Below are positions 8,790-17,019 of a stretch of 64,000 bases of DNA, in pieces (position 1 is the stretch's first letter; the number at the start of each line of letters is the position of its first letter). The DNA comes from Glaciecola sp965660625 (GTDB taxonomy: Bacteria; Pseudomonadota; Gammaproteobacteria; Enterobacterales; Alteromonadaceae): the NCBI GenBank assembly GCA_965660625.1, contig CBFIAR010000006.1, forward strand, positions 90,318-154,317. The letters are read 5' to 3'. The notes under the pieces are model-generated. The model did no database searches, was not told the DNA's origin, and was given only the letters and a program-made list of their open reading frames with translations. A program made the position numbers and the translations under genes.

Positions 8790-9947
8790 TTGGAATTTTC
8801 ATTTACCCAAGAACAAAAAATGATCCGAGATACAGCGCAAGCCTTCTTAGCGGAGGTGTCAACATCCGATGGCATACGCAGTGCAATGGAAACCGAACGA
8901 GGTTTTGATCAAAAAGTATGGAATCGCATTTGTGAGGAAATGTACTGGCAAGCGATCCATATTCCAGAAGAATATGGCGGGATGGGTTTAGGCTATGTTG
9001 AATTGGTTGTTCTGCTTGAGCAAATGGGGCAGCGGCTATTATGTTCACCTTTTTTTTCTACGGTTTGTTTAGGAGCCAACGCGCTTTTGACGTGCGGCAC
9101 TAATCAACAAAAACATGAATACTTAAGTCAGATTTGCGAGGGCCGATTAACTGCGACCTTGGCTTATACCAGCAGCAATGGCCGATGGGATGCACTTGCC
9201 TTACAAACTATCGTGATCCCCAAGGGGGATGACTATGTGTTGAACGGCACTTACCGTTATGTACTTGACGGCCATACTGCCGATTTACTGATTGTTGCTG
9301 CGCGCATAGAAGGCAGCATAGGTGAGGAAGGGATCAGCTTGTTCGCCGTTGAATCAGATACCCCTGGGATGACTCGAACTTGGTTACCCACAATGGACCA
9401 AACCCGAAAACAAGCGGAAATTGTGATGGAAAACGTAGTACTTACTCACGCAAATCTAATGGGCGAGTACGCAACTGCTTGGCCCAATTTGAGTAAAATA
9501 ATTCAATTGGCAACGATAGCTGCAGCAGCTGAGCAGGTGGGTGGTTCGCAACAAGTGCTCGATCTTACGGTAGCCTATACTAAAGACCGTGTTCAATTTG
9601 GTCGTCCAGTGGGGGCTTTTCAGGCTGTTAAACATCAGGCCGCGGATATGATGCAGCGCACTGAAGTTGCTCGTTCAGCTATCTATTATGCCGCATGCAT
9701 CGCCGAAGAGGCGACGACTGGAGGGGTGCTTGCTAATGAGTTAAGTGAGGCTGCAAGTGTAGCAAAATCATATTGCTCAGATAGCTATTTTAAAAATGCC
9801 GGTGATGCTATTCAACTTCATGGTGGCGTTGGGTTTACATGGGAATATGATGCGCATTTATTCTTTAAGCGAGCAAAGTCATCTGAGCTTTTTCTTGGAA
9901 ACGGTGCTTATCACCGAGAGCAAATAGCAAAAATGCTCTTAGATTAA
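8790..9947 (+). CDS. Acyl-CoA dehydrogenase, likely partner subunit of a heteromeric pair
   Basis: 385 residues. The start is TTG 8790: GAAGGA lies 8 bases upstream, and the resulting N-terminus MEFSFTQEQ is the usual one for the family. C-terminal signature GGVGFTWEYDAHLFFKRA is present. Where self-sufficient dehydrogenases carry a GTNE-type motif with the active-site loop, this protein reads ELFLGNGAYHREQIA. Known: steroid acyl-CoA dehydrogenases of the ChsE and ScdC1/C2 types are alpha2beta2 with active sites shared between two paralogous subunits encoded side by side. The second gene follows after 26 bases. The pair would desaturate HIP-CoA or a related ring-D thioester; substrate is inferred. 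Confidence 0.82.
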   Translation: MEFSFTQEQKMIRDTAQAFLAEVSTSDGIRSAMETERGFDQKVWNRICEEMYWQAIHIPEEYGGMGLGYVELVVLLEQMGQRLLCSPFFSTVCLGANALLTCGTNQQKHEYLSQICEGRLTATLAYTSSNGRWDALALQTIVIPKGDDYVLNGTYRYVLDGHTADLLIVAARIEGSIGEEGISLFAVESDTPGMTRTWLPTMDQTRKQAEIVMENVVLTHANLMGEYATAWPNLSKIIQLATIAAAAEQVGGSQQVLDLTVAYTKDRVQFGRPVGAFQAVKHQAADMMQRTEVARSAIYYAACIAEEATTGGVLANELSEAASVAKSYCSDSYFKNAGDAIQLHGGVGFTWEYDAHLFFKRAKSSELFLGNGAYHREQIAKMLLD

Positions 9948-9973
9948 CGACGATTGATGTGAAGGTAGCATAA

Positions 9974-11164
9974 ATGAAATTGAGATTTAGTCGCGAAGAC
10001 GAAAAATTTCGTGCTGAAGTCGTAAGTTGGTTGTCAGATAACCTTACAGACGAATTTGAACAGCTTAAGTTTCGTGGAGGCCCAGGAGATGAGCACATGT
10101 TTCCTGCAGAACGCAAAAAATGGGAGCGGAAATTAGCAGAAGGAGGCTGGACTTGTCTCGGTTGGCCTAGAGAATATGGTGGGCGAGGATGCAGCATAGA
10201 GCAGCAGGTCATTTTTCATGAAGAGTATGCTCGCTCAGGTGCACCCGGACGAGTGGGGCATATTGGTGAAGGTTTAACTGGACCTACTCTGATTGCGTTT
10301 GGAAGCGAAGCGCAGAAACAAAAATACTTACCTGGCATACTAGCTGGCGAGGAGCTATGGTGCCAGGGCTACTCTGAGCCCAATGCAGGTTCTGATTTAG
10401 CAAATGTAAGCACAAAAGCGCATTTTAATGATACCAAGGGAAAGTGGATTATCAGTGGTCAGAAAGTGTGGACGTCTTTAGCGCACGAATCGGATTATGT
10501 GTTTGTAATAGCCCGCACAGATCCTAAATCGAGAGCCCACAAAGGCCTGGGTTTCTTTTTACTGAAAATGGACCAACCTGGTATTGAAGTGCGTGGCATT
10601 AAACAGCTAACTGGCACATCAGAATTTAACGAAGTATTTTTCGACGAAGCCGAATGTGACGCAAATGACATTGTTGGTGAGCCCGGCAAAGGCTGGGCAA
10701 TTGCTATGGCGTTGCTGGGTTTTGAGCGGGGGATATCTACGCTTGGACAGCAAATGCAGTTTCAAAATGAGCTAAACCTTATAGTTGAAGCTGCTAAAAC
10801 TAATGGCCGTAACAAAGACCCTGTGATCCGCCAACGTATTGCTAAGGCTCACGTTGGACTGAAGATAATGCGATATAACAGCATGCGCATGCTGTCTGGG
10901 GGCGGCGAAGGTGATTTAAAACAAGAAGCACTGATTTATAAACTATTTTGGGCTACTTGGCATCGTGATTTAGGTGAACTAGCAATGGATGTTTTGGGTC
11001 CTGAAGCTGAAATACTCTGTTCTGGTCCGTATAATTTGACCAGAATGCAAGCGATGTATTTGTTTGTGCGCTCGGATACGATTTACGGTGGTACCAATGA
11101 AATTCAGCGTAATATTATTGCTGAGCGAGGTTTGGGTATGCCGAAAGAGCCTAGGTCTATTTAA
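9974..11164 (+). CDS. Acyl-CoA dehydrogenase, second subunit of the pair
   Basis: 396 residues. It has the FAD/substrate motif CQGYSEPNAGSDLANV, the VWTS...HESDYVF segment and a complete C-terminal YGGTNEIQRNII followed by ERGLGMPKE. It is therefore the more canonical member of the two neighbouring dehydrogenases. Spacing to the upstream paralogue is 26 bases and to the downstream flavoprotein 10 bases, so all three are one transcript. Known counterparts are FadE-type subunits in actinobacteria and ScdC1/ScdC2 in Comamonas, which act on CoA esters of the steroid C/D rings. Electrons would go to ETF. Whether this subunit alone or only the complex is active cannot be told from sequence. Confidence 0.84.
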   Translation: MKLRFSREDEKFRAEVVSWLSDNLTDEFEQLKFRGGPGDEHMFPAERKKWERKLAEGGWTCLGWPREYGGRGCSIEQQVIFHEEYARSGAPGRVGHIGEGLTGPTLIAFGSEAQKQKYLPGILAGEELWCQGYSEPNAGSDLANVSTKAHFNDTKGKWIISGQKVWTSLAHESDYVFVIARTDPKSRAHKGLGFFLLKMDQPGIEVRGIKQLTGTSEFNEVFFDEAECDANDIVGEPGKGWAIAMALLGFERGISTLGQQMQFQNELNLIVEAAKTNGRNKDPVIRQRIAKAHVGLKIMRYNSMRMLSGGGEGDLKQEALIYKLFWATWHRDLGELAMDVLGPEAEILCSGPYNLTRMQAMYLFVRSDTIYGGTNEIQRNIIAERGLGMPKEPRSI

Positions 11165-11174
11165 GGGAAAATGA

Positions 11175-12893
11175 ATGAACAAGCCTGCAGAGCCCCAGCA
11201 CTGGTTTTCTAAAATTGAACAAGCCAAAGTCGTGAGCAGTGAACATGATATTGCTTGGACTGAGGAAACAGATTTACTTGTGGTTGGCTATGGGGCCGCA
11301 GGTGCTTCAGCTGCCTTAGAGGGGCGTGAAAACGGATTGGATGTTACAGTCCTTGACCGCTTTGCGGGAGGCGGTGCCACAGTGATGAGTGGCGGTGTCG
11401 TTTATGCTGGCGGCGGAACTAGCGTGCAGCAATCTGTTGGTGAAGTAGATTCACCGCAGGCCATGTTTGATTATTTAAAGTTAGAAACCCAAGGCGTGGT
11501 TAAAGATGAAACTCTCATGCGATTTTGCCAGCAAAGTTCGGCGAACCTCGATTGGTTGATGAGTCATGGAGTGAAATTCGCAGGACCCGTTTACAAAGAA
11601 AAAACATCCTATCCCAACGTGAAATATTTTCTGTATCACTCCGATAATTCATTGCTGCCCAGATATCGTGGTAAACACGGACCTGCGGCTAGAGGTCATC
11701 GTGGCGTCATTAAAAATGGTAACTCAGCAGTAAACTTAGGTGGTTCGTTGTTTTGGCCAATGCGCGAGTCTGCAAAGAAGCTAGGCGTTGTCATAGAGAC
11801 GCAAACGGAAGCACGCCAACTTATTGTTGATGAAGAAGGCCGAGTATTGGGTATCAAGGCGCTCAAATTAATCAAAGGTAGTGATGCCGAAAAACGACAC
11901 CAACGCTACAGCCGGTGGGCGGCTCGTTTAGCCAAGTTTTTTCCAAATATGTTGCCCGGCGGCAAGTCCATGCGCCGACTAGTGCAAAAGTTTCGCAACA
12001 AGGTCAGATTAATAGAAGAGACAGAGCGCGAAGTGATTTACTACCGAGCTCGCTCAGGAGTGGTACTTAGCGCGGGTGGATTTATTTTCAACCGTAAAAT
12101 GGTCAAACATTATTGCCCTAAATATTTACAAGGTCTGCCCTTAGGTACACACGCCGATGATGGCAGCGGTATTCGCTTGGGCGAGTCTGCAGGGGGAGCC
12201 ACTAAGTTAATGCAAAACGCGACTGCCTGGCGCTTTATTAATCCACCTCATGCATGGTCAAAAGGGATGATCGTGAATCAGCAGGGCGCTAGATTTGTGA
12301 ATGAAGCAAGTTATGGTGCGACGATTGGCGAAGCTATGGTTGAACGTAATAATGGAAAAGCCTGGCTTATTTTGGATTCCGCCTTAGTCAAACAAGCTTG
12401 GAAAGAAATTACGCCGGGTAAGGTTTTGCCATTTCAGCAAATACTAACTGCGCTAAATCACCTTGTAGTCAAAAAAAAATTTAATACAGTAGAGGCATTG
12501 TGCAAACACTTTGGATTTGACCATGAAACAGTGAAAGATAGATTACACAACTATTCGCTAGTGGCTCAAGGGGAAATTGAAGACGAGTTTGGTAAAACAA
12601 AAAAAGATGCAGCATTGTTAAAAGCGCCGTTCCACGTTATTGATATTTCTCTAGCACAACCGTTTCTGCCTTGCACTGTTTTAACAATGGGGGGACTAGA
12701 CGTTAACGAGGCCACCGGGCAGGTCGTTAATGCTGACAAGCAAGTTATTGAAGGCCTGTATGCTGCAGGCAGAAAAGCTGTGGGTATCCCTTCTAAACTT
12801 TATATGAGTGGTTTGTCGTTGGCCGATTGTATTTTTTCAGGTCGCAGAGCCGCGAGTCATGCAGCTACGAGAAATCCTCGCGAGAAACAATAA
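11175..12893 (+). CDS. KstD/fumarate-reductase-type FAD dehydrogenase
   Basis: 572 residues starting at ATG 11175, with AAGGG 7 bases upstream. The FAD fold is LVVGYGAAGASAALEG and then GGGATVMSGGVVYAGGGT. The C-terminus reads GLYAAGRKAVGIPSKLYMSG then LSLADCIFSGRRAASHA, which is unlike the KstD block of the upstream paralogue (no SYPGAG). A long basic insertion (about residues 235-280, rich in R and K) separates two halves. It belongs to the flavoprotein family that includes delta1- and delta4-ketosteroid dehydrogenases and fumarate reductases. Last gene of the operon. A delta4(5alpha)-dehydrogenase or another ring desaturase is plausible; the exact bond is not readable from sequence. Confidence 0.75.
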   Translation: MNKPAEPQHWFSKIEQAKVVSSEHDIAWTEETDLLVVGYGAAGASAALEGRENGLDVTVLDRFAGGGATVMSGGVVYAGGGTSVQQSVGEVDSPQAMFDYLKLETQGVVKDETLMRFCQQSSANLDWLMSHGVKFAGPVYKEKTSYPNVKYFLYHSDNSLLPRYRGKHGPAARGHRGVIKNGNSAVNLGGSLFWPMRESAKKLGVVIETQTEARQLIVDEEGRVLGIKALKLIKGSDAEKRHQRYSRWAARLAKFFPNMLPGGKSMRRLVQKFRNKVRLIEETEREVIYYRARSGVVLSAGGFIFNRKMVKHYCPKYLQGLPLGTHADDGSGIRLGESAGGATKLMQNATAWRFINPPHAWSKGMIVNQQGARFVNEASYGATIGEAMVERNNGKAWLILDSALVKQAWKEITPGKVLPFQQILTALNHLVVKKKFNTVEALCKHFGFDHETVKDRLHNYSLVAQGEIEDEFGKTKKDAALLKAPFHVIDISLAQPFLPCTVLTMGGLDVNEATGQVVNADKQVIEGLYAAGRKAVGIPSKLYMSGLSLADCIFSGRRAASHAATRNPREKQ

Positions 12894-12916
12894 ACTCAGT
12901 AAATTTGACCAATTAA

Positions 12917-12961
12917 CACCACTATTATCAGCGCGTCAAAGAAAGCTAGATAGTAGTGGTG
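12917..12961. terminator. Stem-loop between convergent operons
   Basis: CACCACTATTA at 12917-12927 pairs with TAGTAGTGGTG at 12951-12961 (10 of 11 positions), with a 23-base loop. It lies between the stop of the flavoprotein and the stop of the facing SDR, where a bidirectional terminator is expected. There is no strong T-run on either side, so efficiency is unclear. Confidence 0.4.
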
Positions 12962-12971
12962 ATTACATGTA

Positions 12972-13769
12972 TCAAAGGCTACTGCGCGGCATTTCCATCG
13001 GCGTTTTATTTAAGCCGCCATTCACGCCATAAATTTCTCCAGTAACATAGCTAGCTGCGGGTGATGCTAAAAATAGTGCACAGGCTGCCACATCTTCGGG
13101 TTGACCAAGTCGACCCATAGGAGTGTGCTTAAGCATTGCTTTTTCTAACTCAGCATTCATAACACCGGCAAGTGCATCGGTGAGAGTTGAGCCGACGCTG
13201 ATCGCATTTACGCGTACTTTTGGCGCAAAATCTTGAGCTAAGTTTTGCGTCATAAAGTTCATTGCTGCTTTAGCAACCCCATAACTGATAAACCCGGGCT
13301 GAGATAAATGACCTGCGACTGAGGAAATATTGATGATAGCGCCTGTTCCAGCAGTCTTTGCCATTAAAGGGGCACACAGCCGAGACATCACGAAAGCGGT
13401 TGAGGTGTTGAACTTAAAACAGGCTTCTAACTCTTCTTCGCTGGTCATTAATGTTGGTTTTATGTCGCCAGAGCCGCCAACATTATTGACCAATATATCA
13501 AGCCGACCATATTCTTCAATAGTTTGTTGAACAAGCCCGTTACGCTGCGTTTCATTAAGAACATCACATACGACTAGCAAGGCACGCCTGCCGCGTTTTC
13601 GAATTTCTGACGCGGTGTTTTCAAGTTGTTTTTTAGTCCTAGCCGTGACCACTATATCTGCACCTGCATCTGCAAATGCGATAGCAGTTGCCGCTCCAAT
13701 GCCGCGTCCTGAACCGGTGACAATGGCAACTTTACCATCTAAACGAAAGCGATCTAGAATATTTGACAT
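12972..13769 (-). CDS. Short-chain dehydrogenase/reductase, IpdF/ScdG or 7alpha-HSDH type
   Basis: 265 residues from ATG 13769 (N-terminus MSNILDRFRLDGKVAI); an upstream in-frame start would run into the thiolase gene. The classical SDR pattern is complete: TGSGRGIG cofactor loop, NNVG at the NNAG position, catalytic Ser in NISSVAG, and Y-x3-K in SYGVAKAA. The C-terminal PMGRLGQPEDVA and SPAASYVTGEIYGVNGG are family-standard. Overall it resembles the 7alpha-hydroxysteroid dehydrogenase and IpdF group. It starts 14 bases after the thiolase on the same strand, so they form a pair. A hydroxyacyl-CoA or hydroxysteroid dehydrogenase step in C/D-ring breakdown is inferred from this pairing; substrate and cofactor are open. 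Confidence 0.8.
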   Translation of the reverse strand: MSNILDRFRLDGKVAIVTGSGRGIGAATAIAFADAGADIVVTARTKKQLENTASEIRKRGRRALLVVCDVLNETQRNGLVQQTIEEYGRLDILVNNVGGSGDIKPTLMTSEEELEACFKFNTSTAFVMSRLCAPLMAKTAGTGAIINISSVAGHLSQPGFISYGVAKAAMNFMTQNLAQDFAPKVRVNAISVGSTLTDALAGVMNAELEKAMLKHTPMGRLGQPEDVAACALFLASPAASYVTGEIYGVNGGLNKTPMEMPRSSL

Positions 13770-13783
13770 GAATAAGAAGTACC

Positions 13784-14989
13784 TTATAAGCAAATTTCGA
13801 ATAGGCCGGCGGCACCCATTCCACCGCCAATGCACATACTTACTACCACATATTTTACACCACGACGTTTGCCTTCAATTAGCGCATGGCCCACCATACG
13901 AGAACCACTCATACCGAAAGGATGACCGATGGCAATTGCGCCGCCGTTTACATTGAGCTTGTTGTTATCAATACCCAAACAGTCACGCGAGTAGATTAAC
14001 TGACAGGCAAAGGCTTCATTAATCTCCCACAAGCCGATGTCATCAACTGACAAACCATGTTGTTTTAACAATTTTGGAATAGCGTAAATTGGGCCAATGC
14101 CCATTTCATCTGGTTCGCAGCCTGCTACGGCTATACCTCTGAACACGCCCATTGGCGCAATGCCCTTTTGCCTTGCAAGTTGCGAGTCCATTAATACGCA
14201 TGCTGATGCACCGTCAGACAATTGACTTGCGTTGCCCGCGGTAATAAATTCACCTACCTTTACTACCTTTCCGTCTTTCCAGACCGGCTCTAAGCTTTGT
14301 AAGCTCTCGATGGTCGTAGAGGGGCGATTGCCTTCATCTTTTGCTAGTAAGACATCTTCAAAGGTCACTTCTTTAGTTTCACGATTAAATACCGATTTGA
14401 CTGAGGCCATTGGTACTATTTCGTCATCAAATAACCCGCGATTTTGTGCTGAAGCAATGCGTTGTTGGGATTGAAGGCTATATTCGTCCTGAGCTAAGCG
14501 AGAAATCTTATAGCGCTTTGCTACCACCTCAGCGGTTTCAATCATTTGCATGTAAGCATGCTCAGACTTAGACAGCACCTTTTTCGAAACATTACGATAG
14601 GTGTTTTTGTGTTTATTTTGCACCATTGAAATGGATTCAACGCCCCCTGCAACGACCGTGTTCATTGATCCCACCATAATATTTTGCGCGGCAAAAGCAA
14701 TGCTCATTAAGCCTGATGAGCACTGGCGATCTAAGGTCATACCTGGAACGCTATTAGGCAGTCCAGCAGCGGTTGCAGTCAGACGTCCTAAGTTATAGCT
14801 CTGTGTTCCCTGTTGTGCAGCGCAGCCGATAATAACATCGTCTACTTGTGCGCCCTCTATACCAGCACGTAGGACTGCATGCTCAACGGTATGACCAGAT
14901 AGTGCTGGAGCCTCAGTGTCATTAAAGGCACCACGAAAGGCCTTGCCCATGGGAGTTCTTGCGGTAGATATTATCACTGCTTCGCGCAT
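13784..14989 (-). CDS. Acetyl-CoA C-acyltransferase (thiolase)
   Basis: 401 residues, full-length thiolase. The acylated cysteine is C90 in DRQCSSGL. The second site comprises NEAFACQ, GHPFGMSGSR with the catalytic histidine, and the C-terminal cysteine in CIGGGMGAAG. ATG at 14989 opens MREAVIISTARTPMGK. It precedes the SDR by 14 bases. Known: thiolases called FadA6 or ScdF remove acetyl-CoA after beta-oxidation of the steroid rings or the propionate chain. This gene is probably that, because hsaA and the SDR flank it, but the sequence also fits a general fatty-acid thiolase. The 134-base gap to hsaA contains the hsaA terminator, so this pair has its own promoter. Confidence 0.85.
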   Translation of the reverse strand: MREAVIISTARTPMGKAFRGAFNDTEAPALSGHTVEHAVLRAGIEGAQVDDVIIGCAAQQGTQSYNLGRLTATAAGLPNSVPGMTLDRQCSSGLMSIAFAAQNIMVGSMNTVVAGGVESISMVQNKHKNTYRNVSKKVLSKSEHAYMQMIETAEVVAKRYKISRLAQDEYSLQSQQRIASAQNRGLFDDEIVPMASVKSVFNRETKEVTFEDVLLAKDEGNRPSTTIESLQSLEPVWKDGKVVKVGEFITAGNASQLSDGASACVLMDSQLARQKGIAPMGVFRGIAVAGCEPDEMGIGPIYAIPKLLKQHGLSVDDIGLWEINEAFACQLIYSRDCLGIDNNKLNVNGGAIAIGHPFGMSGSRMVGHALIEGKRRGVKYVVVSMCIGGGMGAAGLFEICL

Positions 14990-15075
14990 GATGGTTCCTT
15001 ACTTGTAAGTGGGAGTGTTAACACTCTCAGAATTAAATGCTTAGGTAAGCGTGCAGATTGGTTTGGATAGAGGCT

Positions 15076-15105
15076 ATTAAAAACGGCGCCTACATGGCAC
15101 CGTTT
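15076..15105 (-). terminator. Rho-independent terminator after hsaA
   Basis: On the minus strand AAACGGTGCC, a five-base loop and GGCGCCGTTT form a stem with one mismatch, directly followed by a T-run (TTTTTAAT sense). It begins about 19 bases after the hsaA stop and separates hsaA from the thiolase-SDR pair. Confidence 0.65.
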
Positions 15106-15123
15106 GTTTGTCTAATGATGTTA

Positions 15124-16320
15124 TTAAACAAAGGGATCAGCATTAGGTAATCCGAGCATTACGGCCCCGTGACTACGAGCATAAGTATCCGTATTATTCG
15201 CTATGTGGCCACGTGCTACATGCAAGTCTCGGAAGGTACGTTCGATAGGATTACTTTTGAATACGCCCCCTGCGGCGCATGCTCGCATTATTTCATTGAC
15301 CGATTCGGCACAGAGCTTCGGAACCTGTGCAGCTTGCGCGCGTTGTAATAAGCGCTCTTCAACAGGCATTTTTTCACCACTTTTCGCACAATCTACAATG
15401 CGTTGAAAATTGCGCATCAATACTAATTTAAGCTGATCTGTGGCCATCATCGCTTCAGACACTGCTAGTTGAGAGTTAACATCTTCAGCTGTTTTTGAAC
15501 CATGCTTACCGATAAAAGTAGCACAACGTTCACGGAATTTATCTACAGCGCCTTCTGTCGCACCTATGCAAGCAGTTGAAACCGCTCGTTGGAACACTTG
15601 AGTAAATGGAATTTTGTACAGCCAACCTGGATTAGTGGCGCGGCCTAGACAGCCTGCATCGCTGTGGTCGTTTGTTCGGTGCGTGCGATATTCAGGTACA
15701 AACGCATTCGTCACATGAATGTCATGACTTGCGGTAGCACGCAGACCCAATACGTCAAAGTTTTCTACTATCTCAAAGTCAGATTTAGGTAGTAAGAATG
15801 TGCAGTGCTCTAAGTCACCTGAGCCATCTTTTTTAGGTAATAAACCACCTAACAAAATCCAATCACAGTAACGAGAACCGCTGCTCCAGCTCCAGTGACC
15901 GTTAAAATTATACCCTCCTTCGACTGGTTCAGCCTTGCCGGTCGGCATGTAAGTCGAAGCGGTAAGCGTCATCGGGTTTTCGCCCCAAACGTCTTGTTGC
16001 GCTTGTTCTGGAAAGAGAGGGATTTGCCAATTGTGCACGCCAACTACGCCATAGACCCACGCTGTCGCCATGCAAGCTTTAGCAAGTTCCATTTGAACCA
16101 AATAAAAGACCCTCGGATCCATTTCGTATCCACCCCAGCGCTTAGGCTGCAATACCTTAAATAGACCCGCTTCTTGCATTTCCGCAATAGTTTCAGGTGG
16201 TATTATGCCTGCATCTTCTGCGGCACGAGCACGCTCTGCTAAACGCGGCGCAAGAGCACTCGCACGTTCTATTACTGCAGCAGCTTCAGGTGTTAAATAG
16301 TCATCTTTTACGGTTAGCAT
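15124..16320 (-). CDS. hsaA: HsaA-like flavin-dependent monooxygenase (3-HSA hydroxylase, oxygenase component)
   Basis: 398 residues of the acyl-CoA-dehydrogenase-like monooxygenase fold. Segments match mycobacterial HsaA closely from memory: LQPKRWGGYEMDP, VVGVHNWQIPLF, FNGHWSWSSGSRYCDWILLG, LGLRATASHDIHV, and a C-terminal FRDLHVARGHIANN then YARSHGAVMLGLP. Known: HsaA, with a flavin reductase HsaB, hydroxylates 3-HSA at C4 to the catechol that HsaC cleaves. Neither the reductase nor hsaC is visible here. It is monocistronic: a terminator follows its stop and nearly 700 bases without a gene lie upstream. The best single marker that this cluster degrades steroids to the ring-A catechol; another two-component phenol hydroxylase is the alternative. 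Confidence 0.82.
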   Translation of the reverse strand: MLTVKDDYLTPEAAAVIERASALAPRLAERARAAEDAGIIPPETIAEMQEAGLFKVLQPKRWGGYEMDPRVFYLVQMELAKACMATAWVYGVVGVHNWQIPLFPEQAQQDVWGENPMTLTASTYMPTGKAEPVEGGYNFNGHWSWSSGSRYCDWILLGGLLPKKDGSGDLEHCTFLLPKSDFEIVENFDVLGLRATASHDIHVTNAFVPEYRTHRTNDHSDAGCLGRATNPGWLYKIPFTQVFQRAVSTACIGATEGAVDKFRERCATFIGKHGSKTAEDVNSQLAVSEAMMATDQLKLVLMRNFQRIVDCAKSGEKMPVEERLLQRAQAAQVPKLCAESVNEIMRACAAGGVFKSNPIERTFRDLHVARGHIANNTDTYARSHGAVMLGLPNADPFV

Positions 16321-17019
16321 GGGACTCGTCTCCGATTAGCTGGGCCTTGATAAATGGGCCTGTTTATGGCAAGGCCAATACCTTGCTTTAAACTAAATGT
16401 TCCCATTGACCGCAGTAGTGTTCATCGTCCAATCAGACTAAAAAATATTTGCCCGACCCCATGAGTTTTGAGGCGTGAAGATTTCCTAACTTGCAACCAA
16501 CCAATATCACATCACTCAATCTCTCACACCCATTACATTAGATGCAGTATTTTCCATTAGTACCTATCAAATCCACAGTACGAGAGTTACAGCATAACTT
16601 TTTACCTCAAAGGCCAAAATGTACAACTGAATCTCAAATTTGTCATTGAAATATAGTATGGCACAACGACACAGGCTATTGTCCATTAATTCATCTACCG
16701 ATTGACGCTTTGCGTTCCTCCATATGAGCTACAATTGCAGGGATAACGAAATATCCAAGATTGCATAGCAACAATGTTCAAAGCGTATCTAGGTGGGCTT
16801 TTTGAGCTTGACTCTGCTTGCCAAGTATTTTTGAAAAACGGCTGCATAAACTACTTTTATGGACGAATTTAACCAACGAAGGTCCCAAGCGGCCTTTTAA
16901 TAAACCTTGGGTTAATACTGGGTGGTGAAAAACGGCATCATTAGTGCGTAACTAGCGACGATGAAAAGGTGCAGTTTACAATTCATTCCACTCCTACTAT
17001 TAGTGTATTTAACGCATTT
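16321..17019. other. Non-coding stretch between hsaA and the GGDEF gene
   Basis: About 700 bases with no supportable gene. It should contain the hsaA promoter near 16330-16450. Short frames on both strands do not resemble known proteins, and no clear hairpin or repeat was found. Confidence 0.5.

Noticed and set aside
16321..17019. Possible insertion-sequence remnant upstream of hsaA
   Set aside because: No terminal inverted repeats and no transposase-like residues in any frame.
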